A program made the position numbers and the translations under genes. This document shows positions 8,990-20,409 of a stretch of 64,000 nt of DNA, one piece after another. Each line of letters starts with the position of its first letter. Positions within the stretch are counted from its first letter, which is position 1. The stretch comes from Apoda limacodes (Eukaryota > Arthropoda > Insecta > Lepidoptera > Limacodidae): contig OX291545.1 of the NCBI GenBank assembly GCA_946406115.1, positions 11,732,001-11,796,000 of the forward strand, read 5' to 3'. The notes beneath the pieces were generated by a model. The model made no database searches and had not been told where the DNA came from. It saw nothing but the letters and a program-made list of their open reading frames with translations.

Positions 8990-10590
8990 GTGTAGAGAGC
9001 TTTTTCGCGGGCCCCCAATAACCCCCTCACAGGCCCCCTCAAAGTTGAGCCAGTTCCCGTACCTCCCTACTACTCACACTCTTTCCAAACTCCGTAACAT
9101 TTTTTGTATTTTTATGACGGAACTGCAGTTTCTCGGAAGAAAAAAATATTTTTACCTTATTATTTTAAATTTCGAAATGAATTCAAAGAAATTGAGGCAG
9201 GTGCGGGAAACATGGCCTTAGGAGTGTAATAATGCCCCTATGTTTCAATAAATAACAGAATTGCTTAGTTAAATTTTATTTGATGATGACTCTTGGAATT
9301 ACGCTTTGTTATTTAAAGTGAAAGAAACTGGCGCTGAAAAAGTTACATACAAATGTGTGTGTATGGTGAACATAGAAATCAATAATCTTCCGAGTGATGT
9401 AAAAATTTATGATTGTTACCCATATTGTGATATGTTTTGCACTTTTCTTATTTTAAAATTAAGCTGGTAGACCTTATTAGCCGACAGGCCTTATTACCCG
9501 CAGGTAACTTAGTTGTTATCAAGGTCGTGTGAGATCTGGACTCCCTTATTCACACTAGTAAATAAATATTAACTGGTTTAGATTAGTATGATTTACCTAC
9601 ATCGCTAATTCGCTTAGTGTTTGGTAAATGTTGTTTTGATTCTTTAGCGTTCCATACACAAAACGTGCCTGCGAGACTATTGCTAAGACTACACCGTCCA
9701 TCTGTTTGACACAGGGCTTTATCTGTTCTTCTGACTATTGACATATACATATATATTATTATAGGTAGGTTATCTACAAATTTTTCAACGATTTTTAAGC
9801 TGTCACTTGCCGTGGCAAATAAAGAAAACATAAAATCAAAAAAAAAAAAAAATACGTTCATTGACTTTGATGCAAATGGGTACTAACACGGTGTTTGTAG
9901 CTTTTTTTACATACAACAGAAGTTTCGAATAATACCTAAGTCGGATATTGTTAAAATATCGATTAAGTAGTATTTCATTATAACCACATACCTAAAAGGC
10001 ATAAGCGATAGATACTAACACAATTAATCGTAGTAGCGAAACCTAGCCAACTACCCAGTATTATTACGAAACGCTTGTGAATTATGTTTTGCATAGCTAT
10101 TTTTGTAGAGGACGAGCTCGAGACGGGTGTCAGGAACAAATTGCATGATTTAACAATATACAATTTAACATGGTAGGATACAACAAACGGGAGACTAGGA
10201 GAGATCTGGCACTCGCAATTTACGTGATGAGGGTTATCACCACGAATTAAAAAAATTTGGAACGACTCTCGTTATGTGTTCCCGACGTGTCAAGACGGGG
10301 GTGGCCGAGGCTGCCGGCGGCGCTGCCGCGTGCGCGCACCAACCCTAGCTAAGCTCCCCTGACACGCACTCTGAACGTACTAAATAAAATTGCAGATAAT
10401 ATGGATTTATTATCACACATTTATTCACCTGTTTTATGAGCGACTTAGAGAAGTTGACTTTATATACATATATTATGTTATCTAGTTAAAGGTAATGTTA
10501 GAAAAGAAATAATTATAAAATGTATTAAATAAATGTTGACTACAATATCGGATTAGGGAACTACTGTAATAATTGCTGTATTTGTGTGTA
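8990..10590. other. Gene-free stretch right of the element
   Basis: A C-rich patch (about 9005-9080) is followed by ordinary AT-rich DNA, with a GC-rich patch at 10,280-10,380. I see no open frame with splice signals or a recognisable domain. The element's right terminus may lie near the start of this stretch. Confidence 0.4.
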
Positions 10591-10811
10591 TCTATATAAA
10601 TAAAAATGAATCGCAAAATTTGTTGCTAACAGCTAACAGGGTCAACTATGAGTCGGGCTCGCGCAATAAGGGTAAACCGATTGTAATGAAATTGTGGTAA
10701 GTTGTCATGCACACGCCGGGGAATGTTTCTGAATTAGTACAACCTCTTCACAATAGGTTAGTGCGGCAGTTGTTTTTTTAAAAAAGAAACAACGTTCGCC
10801 AGGTCAGCTAG
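10591..10811 (+). mobile_element. Short non-autonomous Helitron
   Basis: It begins with TCTATATAAATAAAAATGAATCG after an A and ends with ACAACGTTCGCCAGGTCAGCTAG before a T. The 5' TC, the 3' CTAG and insertion between A and T are Helitron hallmarks, and both end sequences match a family common in Lepidoptera. It has no coding capacity. Confidence 0.75.
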
Positions 10812-11439
10812 TAAATAAATAAATGAATGACGCGACGTCATAACGTCGTGAAAAAATGTATGACTGGCTGTATAGCATCCATAGAGACTGGACTGCGCGT
10901 TCCCTATTCGCGATGTGTGAGTAAAAGCGACAGTGATTTGATACCTACTACGCCGTGTCTTGCCGTCTTGTCACTTTGTCTCTTCCTTATCAGTGGTCAA
11001 TTATGTGAGGTGTGTAGTCCCTCACAGATAATGGTGCCCGCCCCTGCGGGTCCTGCAGCTCTAACCTGATTGTCTATTCACCTGAAAGTTGTTATCGGTT
11101 CGACGAGTACTGTGGCTTGCCCTTTGCCACTTCTGCTTGCTAACTATTTGAGCTATGTCGGTAACAATAGTACTTCTGCGAATTTCCTCATTCAGGATTT
11201 TATCGCCCAAAAACACACCTAGCTCCCATAGCTCTCAACAGCTCGCCGAAAAACTTTGACCTTGTTTACACGATGACGGCAAAGCCAAAAAGAGAAGGAT
11301 ATCTGTTTTTAGCAGGTATGTATGTATTTTTATCTGTTTCCTCTTATCATAATTTTATTTAACAGATGATGTATCGTTAGAAGCGTCTTGATGGTTATAG
11401 GCTATGTGACTATACTAAGTTCAATACATACACATATAT

Positions 11440-12060
11440 GTATGAATATAACTAGCTGTTGCCCGCTGCTTCGTTTGCATTAATTCTATAGTTGCAGCTT
11501 TTGTCTTTATTATTTATCGTGTAGACATGCAGTGGCACTGCACACACTTTATCGCAAAAATAATTAAAAAAAAATAAGTTCAAACACTAAAACCTGAAAA
11601 TTGTGCTCTGAAAGGTAGGAAACCAGAAAAAACTCTTGTCTGAAATTCTTAATTACCAACTAGAGGATAGTCGTGGTTGCTTACCACCTTACCTTGCCCA
11701 AGTGCGCGAACGACTACAATCTACATAACCTACCTATATATAAGTCGGTATTTAAAACATTTTTATAACAGTTATAAAGAACATATTTCTGTAAGTACCG
11801 TTTTTAAACCTATTACGTATAAAAGAGGGCAATCACTAGTTCAAGGCGGCTTGAAAATTGTAACCATTGAGTGGTAACTAGCTCGAAAAGCGTTGGCCAC
11901 GGGTTCCAAATTCCACCGGGTTAGCGCGGCGGACCATAGCCTAAGCCTACTTTCTCTAAGAAGAGGCCTGTGCCCCTGTAATAAGGATAAACAGCAGCAG
12001 AGGCAACGTCTCCACTTCACCAATACGCTCTAGGCCCGTGTTTGACTATGGCCCATATTA
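11440..12060. repeat. Dispersed lepidopteran repeat fragments
   Basis: 'actagctgttgcccgctgcttcg' at 11452 is the edge of a common dispersed repeat. At 11,915-12,000 a segment with 'gcggaccatagcctaagcc' and 'aggcctgtgcccctg' resembles the 3' tail of a non-LTR retrotransposon. No intact gene is present. Confidence 0.45.
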
Positions 12061-12139
12061 CTATGGCCTCAGGTTTGTGAGGTTAGGCCGGGGCTAATAG
12101 TAGGGACGGGACATGAAGGCTGATAGATACACAACACAC

Positions 12140-15100
12140 CTGTCGCTGATGATGGCGCCGCTTGGGGTGTCGGTGGTACATATCGTCGCAGGAGGCACAG
12201 AGAGCGCGCGGCCCACACTCTGCGCAGCGCACCCGCGCGCCCCCGCCGCCGCACAGCCCGCATGATGACACCAACTGGATTTGCCCTAAGGGAAATAATA
12301 AAATGACAGCTACTTGTTTGGTAAGCAATGCTCGAATTGGACTTATTCACGAACCGGAACGCAATTTCCTTGAAAGCTACCAATATTTTTTTAAACATCC
12401 GGTGGTAAACAAGCATACGACTCGCGTCGCGCGACAATACGGCTATTTTCCGCGTAGTGTCGACTCTTTAAAATTCTAATCGCTCACATCTTGACGAACC
12501 GCGTACTGCAATCAGCTCAATTCAATCAAGCCTATTTCGCAACCCATGGGCTCAGGCAGGCAGGAAGGAAAGCACCTCTAAAACCTCTGTGACACCCACT
12601 CAACCATTTAGGTTCGGAAGCATGAATAACCACAAAACACTTGTCGGTGGCGAGTAGTACGATGGTAGCCGTGGGTATCATTTCAATCAATTGTTCAGAA
12701 CACCAACCATAAAACCACGAAGTGTGAGGCCAATTCTTTCCTCATATTTAAGTTGAATACAGCTTGTGACTTTGGGATCGCTAATCGACTATTCTTAGCA
12801 CAGCAATACCAAGTAAGTTTGACCCGAGGTAAAGTAGGTACCAACCTACAGCGGTGCTCTGTTGAGTACACAGTCCAGATTTTGGAACTGGAAGTCGCTG
12901 GAGATGTCAGCACTAAGGATCCTAATCTTCTATCTTGCATTGTCTAAATGGTACCATTTTTCCATCCCTAGTTAGAGACAAAGTAGTTTTTAATCACAAG
13001 TTCTTCACAATGGATTTTTTTTTCAAGTATAAAAAGCGTCAGCGGACAACTGAATAAATCGTGTTCGGCTAAGTAACTTACATATGAGCTACGTATATGT
13101 CAATCACACGGTCTATCACCTAAAAGAGTGAATTTTTGCTGTTTTTATAATATACTAGCTTTTCCTTGTGGTTCCAACCGTCCTAAATTCAGTTATATCG
13201 GCAACTCCTCAATTATAAAAAAAAACGGACTCACACTTGACGTTTTCAAGTAGGCTATGTCTTTTCCCGCGACTCAAACTATCTCCATTTCAAATTTGTC
13301 CGCGGTTCCCCCCACCCCAAATTCGGTTATCGGTGTAGCATTTTAACGGAAACTCGTCAATTATAGAAAAAAACCGACTTACACTTGACGTTTTCAAGTA
13401 GCCTATGTCCTGTCCCGGAACTCAAACTATCTCCAAATATCCAAGATGAAAATATCGTCGTAGATATTTTTCACGTCCGTCTTATGCATTTTATATTGAT
13501 ACTATATCAAATAAGAATCCCGCACGGGACGATAAAAATCCCGTTATCGACAGAATTTGAAACACCGACAAAGAGAATATAATCACTACGTTTAGTCAAG
13601 GATTTACCTATTTATGGTACATCATGTTTTAATTTTTGCTTTATTTTGAGTAGAACTTCTAATCTGCAATTTCAACATTATAACGCTTTCTTTTATTTTT
13701 AAATTTTCAAATTGATCAGTTTTCTTCAGTGGAGACGTCAACATTTCTTTTTATTAATAACTAGCTTTTGCCCTCGGCTCCGCTCGCGTTAAATTTGTGG
13801 TAATTAAAAATTTTGAAAATCGGGACTTTGCCTGCGCAAAACAATAGGATATACAATTCAAGATCCAGCTGAATTTTAAAGAAATCCAGACGTTGCTCAT
13901 TAATTGGTGGAAATGGTAGGTTTCCGAGTAGAACAAAAGAACTTTGAAGAAGTCTTAAGTAAGTACATAAAACCTAAAATTACTATCTAAGATGGAAGTA
14001 CTATAGCCGGTAATAAGATTACTTAAAGATTTGATAGCTTTAGAGAGATAATACTGACCAGTATTAGTAGTAATAATTATTGTTATTTATTAACAGATGA
14101 ACAAGTCTCAAGTAACACTGACGATGCAGTAGGTAAATCATCCAGTAAAGTTTTTTAAACTTTGTTGTGAATTTGTCACTTCGAAGAAGAAGGTGATTAT
14201 CAAACATTTTGGTTATTAGCGTAAGGAAACAGACAAATGTTAGTTTGTTATTTCTAGGCCCCCACGATACAGGTCCGACTTAGTGTGGGAATCACAGTTT
14301 AAATTAAAAATATCTCACAGTGTAAATCGTTGTAAAAAGTCATAAAACTTTTTATAGTGTCAAGTTACTTTTATGTTAGAAATGTGTTATTTAATTTCAT
14401 AATTTTATGATTTAGCTAATTTATTAATGTTAAATTATTTCGCTTTATGTTTGGTTGTGAAATTGTAATTGATTTGTTTGAAATGCTAATAAATAAATAA
14501 ATGAAAAAAACAAAAAAAGAGACGAGGAGTTCAGCAACTTTGTACTTCTTAAAGTACTTCCTTATAAACCAAATTTTTTGCCATGTTTGAAGGTGGTAGT
14601 AATAGAACCAAAGTTTGAGGTGAACTTACACGGGAGCACGCCACATAGAACTGACTGTGGGAAAAACAGTCCTGTCGTAGGTCTACCCTGGCGCATTTGA
14701 GAGTTTGCCCCTGCGACTTATTAATAGTCATATCGAAACAAACCTTCAGTGGAAACTGGAGCCTCTTGAATTTAAAGGGGAGATCATTTGGTATTAATGG
14801 AATACGCGGCCTCTACTACGCTTAGGTGCAAAGCCTTAACTTGCAACCTAGTGTCGTTACAAAGTTTGGGTGGCTTTAAATTTCTTAGTACTTTGACAGG
14901 TTTACCTACACGTAGTAAAAGTCTGTGATATGGTAGACCCGGTGGGTTCAAAGTGTTTAAGAACTCTACAGGATAATTAACGGCATCGGCAGTGTTTACC
15001 ACAGTATTTATTGAGTTATAAAAAATTTGTTGTCCGTCAAAGGAGTTCAGTAATTAGTCATAAATGACTGTTGCTTGGTGGTTCTTCGGCGTCAGTATGG

Positions 15101-18100
15101 CTGATTCGCATAACCACTCTATTGGTTTTTCCTGGATAAGCGCAACGTCTGAATAAATTTGTGAAATAAGGTTTTTAACTGTTGTTACTGTAGTGCACAG
15201 ATCGGCAGGGATGGATATCATGCCGTCTTTTTCGGGGTAATCACTGTTAGCCAGTTTTAGAAAAAGATCCGAAAATTGGCCTACGGAAACATTAACTCCA
15301 AGATGGACTCTTATAGTTTTTGTTAACTTTAAAATTTTGACTGAGAGCCACAATGATGATCTTTTAAGACACGCCGTTTTCTCATCAAATCCCCCCTTGA
15401 AACTACTGGTAGAGTTTGACGAAAGTCTCCTGCCAGCAATACAGTCAAACCACCCATCAAACTTTTGTTGCTGCGTATGTCTTGCAGAGTCCTATTAAGA
15501 GCTTCTTAACCTTTTTTATGGGCTATAGTATGTACTTTCATCCCCGAAGAAGCCGCAGCTAATGCTATATCACGCGTGACGCTTATAGTTCCCAAAATCA
15601 AATTTAATAGATACGTTTCACCGGTTCCCCCTGGAACATCCAAAAAGAAAATTTGGCCCTCACTTGCATTCGCACTTCTTACTATTTGTTCGTATACTGA
15701 CTTTTGTTCATCTGTTAATGTATCATAGTTATGCCTGACTAACCGCTCTAAAGCTATCCACATCATAGCTAGTTTCTTTTTAATCTATTCCCTATTTTCT
15801 AATGCTAGAGACCTTCTTGGCTGTGGTAAGCCGTACTCTTTTAGGGTAAGCCCGAAACCCGAACCGACCCGACCCCAAAGATGCTTCTTCCATTTCTATC
15901 AGGCATTTGTTGAGTACTTCATCTGTTAAATGGTTTGGTCTGTTAATGTCACCTTCTACCTGCATTTCGATTTCGCGTTTAAAATCTTCTGAAAGGTATT
16001 ATTTAAAGGCATCCCATAGGCTTACCGGATCAGACACTTGACAGAACAACAATATGAAAGTAAAAAGTGGCGATTGACACCATGGTTTTATTCCCACAGG
16101 AACTTCCGAATCGGGATAAAAAGGAGTTTCCATCCTTTTCCATATCTTCAACTATACCTGTGACAAATTACCGCCCAATTAAATCGTGTTTCCCCGCGCT
16201 AAGTTTGATTATCGCGATAGGATTTATTCCCATGGGACCTCACAATCGGGAAAAAGCTTTATCCTTCTTCGTTCGTTCAACTATCTCTATGCCAAATTTC
16301 ATCTGAATCCAATGCAGTGGTGCGACGTGAAAGAGTGACAAAAGTCATATTAAGTTATAATTATTCCCGTAGGAACTTGTGCGTTTTAAAATGTAGCCTA
16401 TGAGTTATGTTTAGATATAAGTATATATAGGATATAATATAATACAGATATGTATTCCAAATTTGGCCAAATCGGCTCCATTGTTTATTTTTTTTAAACA
16501 AATTTACAACCCCTATTTTATCCCACCTAGACCTTAGGGGATTGTTTTCCAAAAACGGTGAAACACGTCATTCATAATTTTCAAACGAGAGGCCATGTAC
16601 CAATTTTCATCCATTTTAATTGAAAAATAACGAATTTCCGTACAAAGCTTGCGATAGGATTTTATTGCTACAGGAAGTCTTGATCGGTATTTAATTCCCT
16701 CGCAGCCTAGTTGGTAGTGTGACCGGCTGCTGTGCAGAGGGTGTAGGTTCGATTCCCGCACTGGACGAAAATTTGTGTTTCTCTTGAGTCTGGGTGTATT
16801 TATGTATGATATGTATGTATTTACAAAAAAAAGTAATATGTATGTATTTGTATCCGTTGTCTGGTATCCATAACACAAGCTTTGCTTACTTTGGGGCCAG
16901 ATAAATATAGCTTATATCCTTTTCCGTCTCTTTAACTAACCTTGTGTCAAAATTCAGCTCATTTGCGCAGTATTTTAATGTGGTTTAATTCGCCAAAATT
17001 TTGATTATCGCAAAAGGTCCCACGGGAACTTTTTAATTGGGATAAAAAGGAGTTTAAATTCTTTTCCGTCTCTTTAACTATCTCTGTGATAAATAACTCA
17101 ATCATATCGTGTTATCCCGTGCAAAGTTTAATCATCGCGATAGGTTTTCATTCCCGCTAGACCTCTCGACCGGGAAAAAAGGCCTTGTCCTTCTTCATTC
17201 TTTCAACTATCATTATACCAAATTTCATCTGAATCGGATGCACTGATGTGACGCGACGTGAAAGAGTAAGAGAAGTCACATTAAGTTATAATTATTTCCA
17301 TGTGAACTTGTAAGTTTTCCGAGATAAAATGTAGCTTAAGTGTTATGTCAAGATATAAGCTACCAGCACTTTGAATTTCAGCCAAATCGGTTCTGTTCTT
17401 TTGAATTTTTTAAATACAAATTTACAACCCCTATTTATCCCCTTAGGGGATGATTTTCAAAAACAGTGAAAAACGTCATTCTTAGTTTTTAACCGAAAGG
17501 CCATATACCAATTTTCATCCATTTAATTTTAAAAATGACGGATTTTCATACAAACTTTGGACCCACGTTTCACCCGTTTAGGGACTGAATTTTGAAAATC
17601 CTTTCTTACTGCACCCTTATACCTGATAATGAACCGACATGCCAAATTTGGAATCTCTAGACCCAGCAGTTTGGGCTGTGCGTTGATATGTCAATCAGTC
17701 AGTTTCTTCTTTTATATATTTAAGATCAAATGTTAAAATTGCGACAGAACTTTACCTTGCTGAGGTCGTGGTGGAGGTGGCGGCGGGTGAACTTTAGCAT
17801 TGACGTAGTTCTCAGTGGGGAACTCCACCACTTCGTAATCAGGTTCTGGCTTCGCAAGTGGTGCTCGATTTGTGAGCGTGCCTGGTCTGCCCGTCACGTG
17901 CGGCGAGGGGGCGAAGGTCGCAATACGAGGGTCTCTGCCGCGTCCCTTCAGCATCTCTATAACAAGATAAACATTTACCTACAAGATTTTTCACACGGTG
18001 ACATATATTTTTAAGTGCAGTTGAAACGCATTTGTCTATTGCCACGAACTTTCGTCTATGGTCGCAATAAACGGTGTGGGAAGGCATTATAATGATAGCT

Positions 18101-18297
18101 GGAGTGGAAGTTTTAACACACATCAAGGGAGTTTAGGATAAGGATTATGAAGTTAATATTACCTACTTTAGCGTTTAACTGCGTTTTACCGCGATAACTT
18201 TGGATGTTCATATTGGGGCCATAAGAAATCAATACGTGGCTACTTATAGCTGGGTTAGTCCACAAGTTCAAAATCGCACAGCGCGCGACGGAGCGAG
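12140..18297 (-). CDS. LUBEL/HOIP-like ubiquitin ligase gene, internal exons only
   Basis: Three minus-strand exons join in frame: 18297-18163 (donor GTAATA, tentative), 17956-17756 (GC-rich third positions, proline-rich, contains EPDYEVVEFP and a PPPPPPRP run, donor GTAAAG) and 12285-12140 (acceptor TTTCCCTTAG, donor GTGTGT). The last encodes a B-box-type zinc finger: C-x2-C-x8-C-x2-C-x5-C-x2-C followed by MYHRHPKRRHH. This form, with CDDMYHRHP, is characteristic of the B-box of HOIP/RNF31 and insect LUBEL, the RBR ligases that build linear ubiquitin chains in NF-kB signalling. The RBR catalytic part must lie to the left, outside the window or beyond the virus-like element. Upstream exons were not found. 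The B-box exon is the surest part; the 18.2-kb exon could be fortuitous. Confidence 0.6.
13197..13436. repeat. Tandemly duplicated repeat fragment, about 148-bp period
   Basis: 'acacttgacgttttcaagtag' at about 13,232 and 13,380 marks two copies with shared flanks ending in 'ctcaaactatctcc'. It is part of the dispersed repeat family whose edge 'ctagcttttgccctcggctcc' also appears at 13,762. Confidence 0.6.
14521..16030 (-). pseudogene. Decayed Helitron Pif1-like helicase
   Basis: Broken minus-strand frames follow the C-terminal half of a Helitron RepHel protein: an early helicase linker with RPNHLTDEVLNKC (near 15,920); the ATPase start with DEQKSVYEQIV and FFLDVPGGTGETYLLN (15,766-15,506); a middle part (15,353-15,054 and 15,002-14,784, with LPYHRLLLRVGKPV); and the end with TINKSQGQTLK and FYVACSRVSSPQ (14,731-14,549). 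The Walker A lysine is Glu (GGTGET), and frameshifts and stops separate the pieces. It lies inside the large intron of the LUBEL-like gene. No function is expected. Confidence 0.85.
16060..17620. repeat. Two diverged tandem copies of a repeat, about 908 bp apart
   Basis: Matching blocks recur with an offset of about 908 bp. They include 'ccaaatttcatctgaatc' (about 16,294 and 17,219), 'cattaagttataattattyc' and 'ccatttaccaattttcatcc'-type segments (16,593 and 17,502). The first copy is interrupted by the SINE at 16,698-16,910. The block is non-coding. Confidence 0.7.
16698..16910 (+). mobile_element. tRNA-derived SINE, lepidopteran type
   Basis: The head has an A box (GCAGCCTAGTTGGTAGTGTG) and a B box (GGTTCGATTCCCGC). 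The body has TATGTATG repeats, and the tail 'ccataacacaagctttgcttactttggggc' is the familiar end of a widespread lepidopteran SINE. Confidence 0.8.
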
Positions 18298-18384
18298 CTA
18301 TGCACAGTAGGATTAGATTTCTCAGAGAAATCCCGAAGAGATTAGTCACCGACATAGCTCGCTAAACTAAGTAACTCAGTAACA

Positions 18385-18560
18385 TGAAGTTGCAGTGGGC
18401 TGGAAGCACCATGGACGCCAACCTGACGTACCTTCTGACGACCTTATCCAGGTGGTGGCTGGATGCTGAAGTCCGTGGACCGAAGAGAGGTAGGCAGAGG
18501 AGAAAAAATGGCAGTCCATAAAGGAGGCTGCAGTGGACCAAACTAAGCAAATACGATGAT
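18385..18560 (+). pseudogene. C-terminal fragment of a non-LTR retrotransposon protein
   Basis: Plus-strand fragments beginning WAGSTMDAN, followed by a KRGRQRRK-type basic stretch and KEAAVDQTK, match the extreme C-terminus of lepidopteran non-LTR ORF2 proteins (W-A-G-H ... R-R-G-R-P-R-R). It is too short and broken to be functional. Confidence 0.55.
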
Positions 18561-19755
18561 GATATGATAAAGCAATTGAAGCTTTGTGTCGAAAGACTGA
18601 GATATTTTGCGGTGATAGTTTCAGTTTCTAGAAAATTATACCTTACCAGTTTGAAAATATTTTAAGAAATTTCTTGTTTAATTTGTAAAGGTAAAACAAT
18701 ACTAAAATATAAAAATTACTGTAGGTATGTATGGGTTTGGTGCACCGGTATTCTCAATAATAATTTAGTTATAAGAAGGTACCTTCTTCTTAGAGCTGCA
18801 GTTGCAGACCACAGAATTGGCTCTAGTTTTATATATTTTTAAAGTTCTGAGGGGAAAGACATGTAACCCGCAACTGTTACGGCGCGTATCTTTGTATATT
18901 CCGGACAGGTATGTGAATCTCAATGCGGACGAGTTGGACCTATTCTGTTGTGAGTAAATTCACAAAAATAGCACTATTTATTATCTGTTACTGTTATTAG
19001 TAAAAAGTAGAATAAGTTAGTTTTATCTACAACATCGCATTGGGGATATAAAACCTGTAATGATAGTTGTAAGTTTGGATGAAAAATAAATAAATCATCA
19101 GAAGGGCGCTTATTAGCGCGAATGTCCCCGCGGTTTTAGAGTCGCGAATCGTTCGGGACTAATAAACTAATTGACTAAATAATTAAATTAGAATAAAACA
19201 AATATTTAAGGGGGGTCCCATACAACAAACGTGATTTTTTTTAATAATTTTTTTCTTAATAGTAATTTATGGTACGGAACCCTTCGTCCGCGAGTCCGAC
19301 TTTGCCGATTTTTACGGATCAAAGCGCTATTGTTTAAACGATCGTTGAGATCAAATTACGTGGAAAACGGCAAAAAAATCCTTTTCCCTAATGATAAATC
19401 CCTCAAATAATTGTTTTAGTTAAATTTAATTATTTATTTTTAAATTAATATTATTCGTTTAGATACTAAGGTTGTGATGGTCTGACTAAGATCTTGTTAA
19501 ATATAAATATAATTAGCTAAAATTTAAAAAGTAAATCACTTAAAACAAACCCTAGGGCTGTTATTAGTAATTTTTTTATTAAATATTAATAAATTCGAGT
19601 TATTGATATTTAATGTTTTTCGCCCACACTACGTTAATATTCCACGTTGTATAAAAATGTGTTACAAGCCTGATGTGTTATATTGTTTTAAAGATAGAGT
19701 AACTAGATTATAAAGAGAAACAGTTACACATGTGTTTATTAGAAACGATATTAAA
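18561..19755. other. Gene-free AT-rich stretch
   Basis: No coding signal. 'ggtacggaaccc...gcgagtccgact' at 19,271 matches 'gatacggaaccc...gctagtccgactt' at 19,854 and the end of the repeat at 48,155, so part of this stretch is a member of the dispersed 'ggttccgtacc' family. Confidence 0.4.
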
Positions 19756-19812
19756 AGTTAAACAACGTCAGGTATGGTCAGTGATTGGATGGGTGACCGC
19801 TTAGCGGCACAC
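19756..19812 (+). repeat. 5S rRNA-derived fragment
   Basis: 'gttaaacaacgtc' followed by 'ggtcagtgattggatgggtgaccgc' matches the internal promoter and 3' half of 5S rRNA. The 5' half and proper 3' end are missing, so this is a relic or SINE3-type head, not a gene. Confidence 0.7.
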
Positions 19813-19948
19813 TTTTCTTTTTTGTTTGTGTTCGTAAATTACGTAAATGGTGATACGGAACCCACGGTGCGCTAGTCCGACTTGCACTTGACCGAATTTA
19901 ATAACATGCATGCAAATTTTCTCAATTTACGAAAAATTAAAACAAAAA

Positions 19949-20006
19949 GTATGCCGTTAAGCGGTCACCAATCTAATTACTGGCCAAGCCCGATGTAGCT
20001 TAACTT
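19949..20006 (-). repeat. 5S rRNA-derived fragment, inverted partner
   Basis: The minus strand reads AGTTAAGCTACATCGGGCTTGGCCAGTAATTAG and then GGTGACCGCTTAACGG. It is the same part of 5S rRNA as at 19,756 but in opposite orientation, so the two fragments bracket about 140 bp as an inverted pair. Confidence 0.7.
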
Positions 20007-20328
20007 TGAATATCGTTTCCAACAAACAATTGTGTTACTGTTTCTTTTTATATTGCTGGATGGCAGTGTACCGGTAATTGACTATGTTTATGGTTTAGGC
20101 CCGTCTCAAACTTGGCCGGTTTTTATTATTTGTTGTTATACTTTAGAGTACATACTATTTTTAAGTTTAAAGTTAGTATGTATATTCGTAAATATGTTTC
20201 TTGTATAGGGAACGGAAACAAATGTGTTACAGTTTCTTTTAATGATATAGCTAGATGTATCACCGTGCAATGCCGGGCACAAACTATAGGTGAGACAACT
20301 TTACAAATAACAAATTGTAACAATATTG

Positions 20329-20405
20329 GTGGTCCCATACCGGGTATCGAACCCGAGCTCTTTGACATAGCAGCCGTTCGCTCTGCCACAGCGCCATTCG
20401 GTCCT
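20329..20405 (-). repeat. tRNA-like SINE head
   Basis: The minus strand carries ATGGCGCTGTGGCAGAGCGAA (A box region) and CGGGTTCGATACCCGG (T arm and B box, well paired). The acceptor arms do not pair, so I call a SINE head. Confidence 0.6.
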
Positions 20406-20409
20406 CTGA

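Larger units (their letters stand above)
1..9000 (-). mobile_element. Polinton/adintovirus-like integrated DNA element, left part outside window
   Basis: A block of minus-strand genes includes a protein-primed-type family B DNA polymerase, an A32/FtsK-like packaging ATPase and small basic proteins with a hydrophobic glycine-rich tail. That combination is the replication and packaging core of Polintons and adintoviruses. No integrase, capsid or protease is visible; if present they lie left of position 1. The right limit is uncertain. I place it just after the 21-bp array, because no terminal inverted repeat can be checked without the other end. Gene polarity is uniform, frames are open, and TATA-like boxes precede several starts, so the element looks young or recently active. 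The host repeats that follow at 9-12 kb are unrelated. Confidence 0.8.

Noticed and set aside
9583..9861. Minus-strand frame of 92 codons right of the virus-like element
   Set aside because: It begins in a poly-Phe run from low-complexity DNA, and no splice or promoter support is seen.
12162..12479. Plus-strand frame of 105 codons over the GC-rich segment
   Set aside because: It is a shadow of the minus-strand B-box exon, which has correct splice sites and zinc-ligand spacing.
17839..18126. Minus-strand frame of 95 codons overlapping the proline-rich exon
   Set aside because: It is the wrong frame. The other frame has GC-rich third positions, good splice sites and phase agreement with the B-box exon.
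19756..19812. Functional 5S rRNA gene
   Set aside because: Only the internal part matches; the 5' third and 3' terminus are missing.
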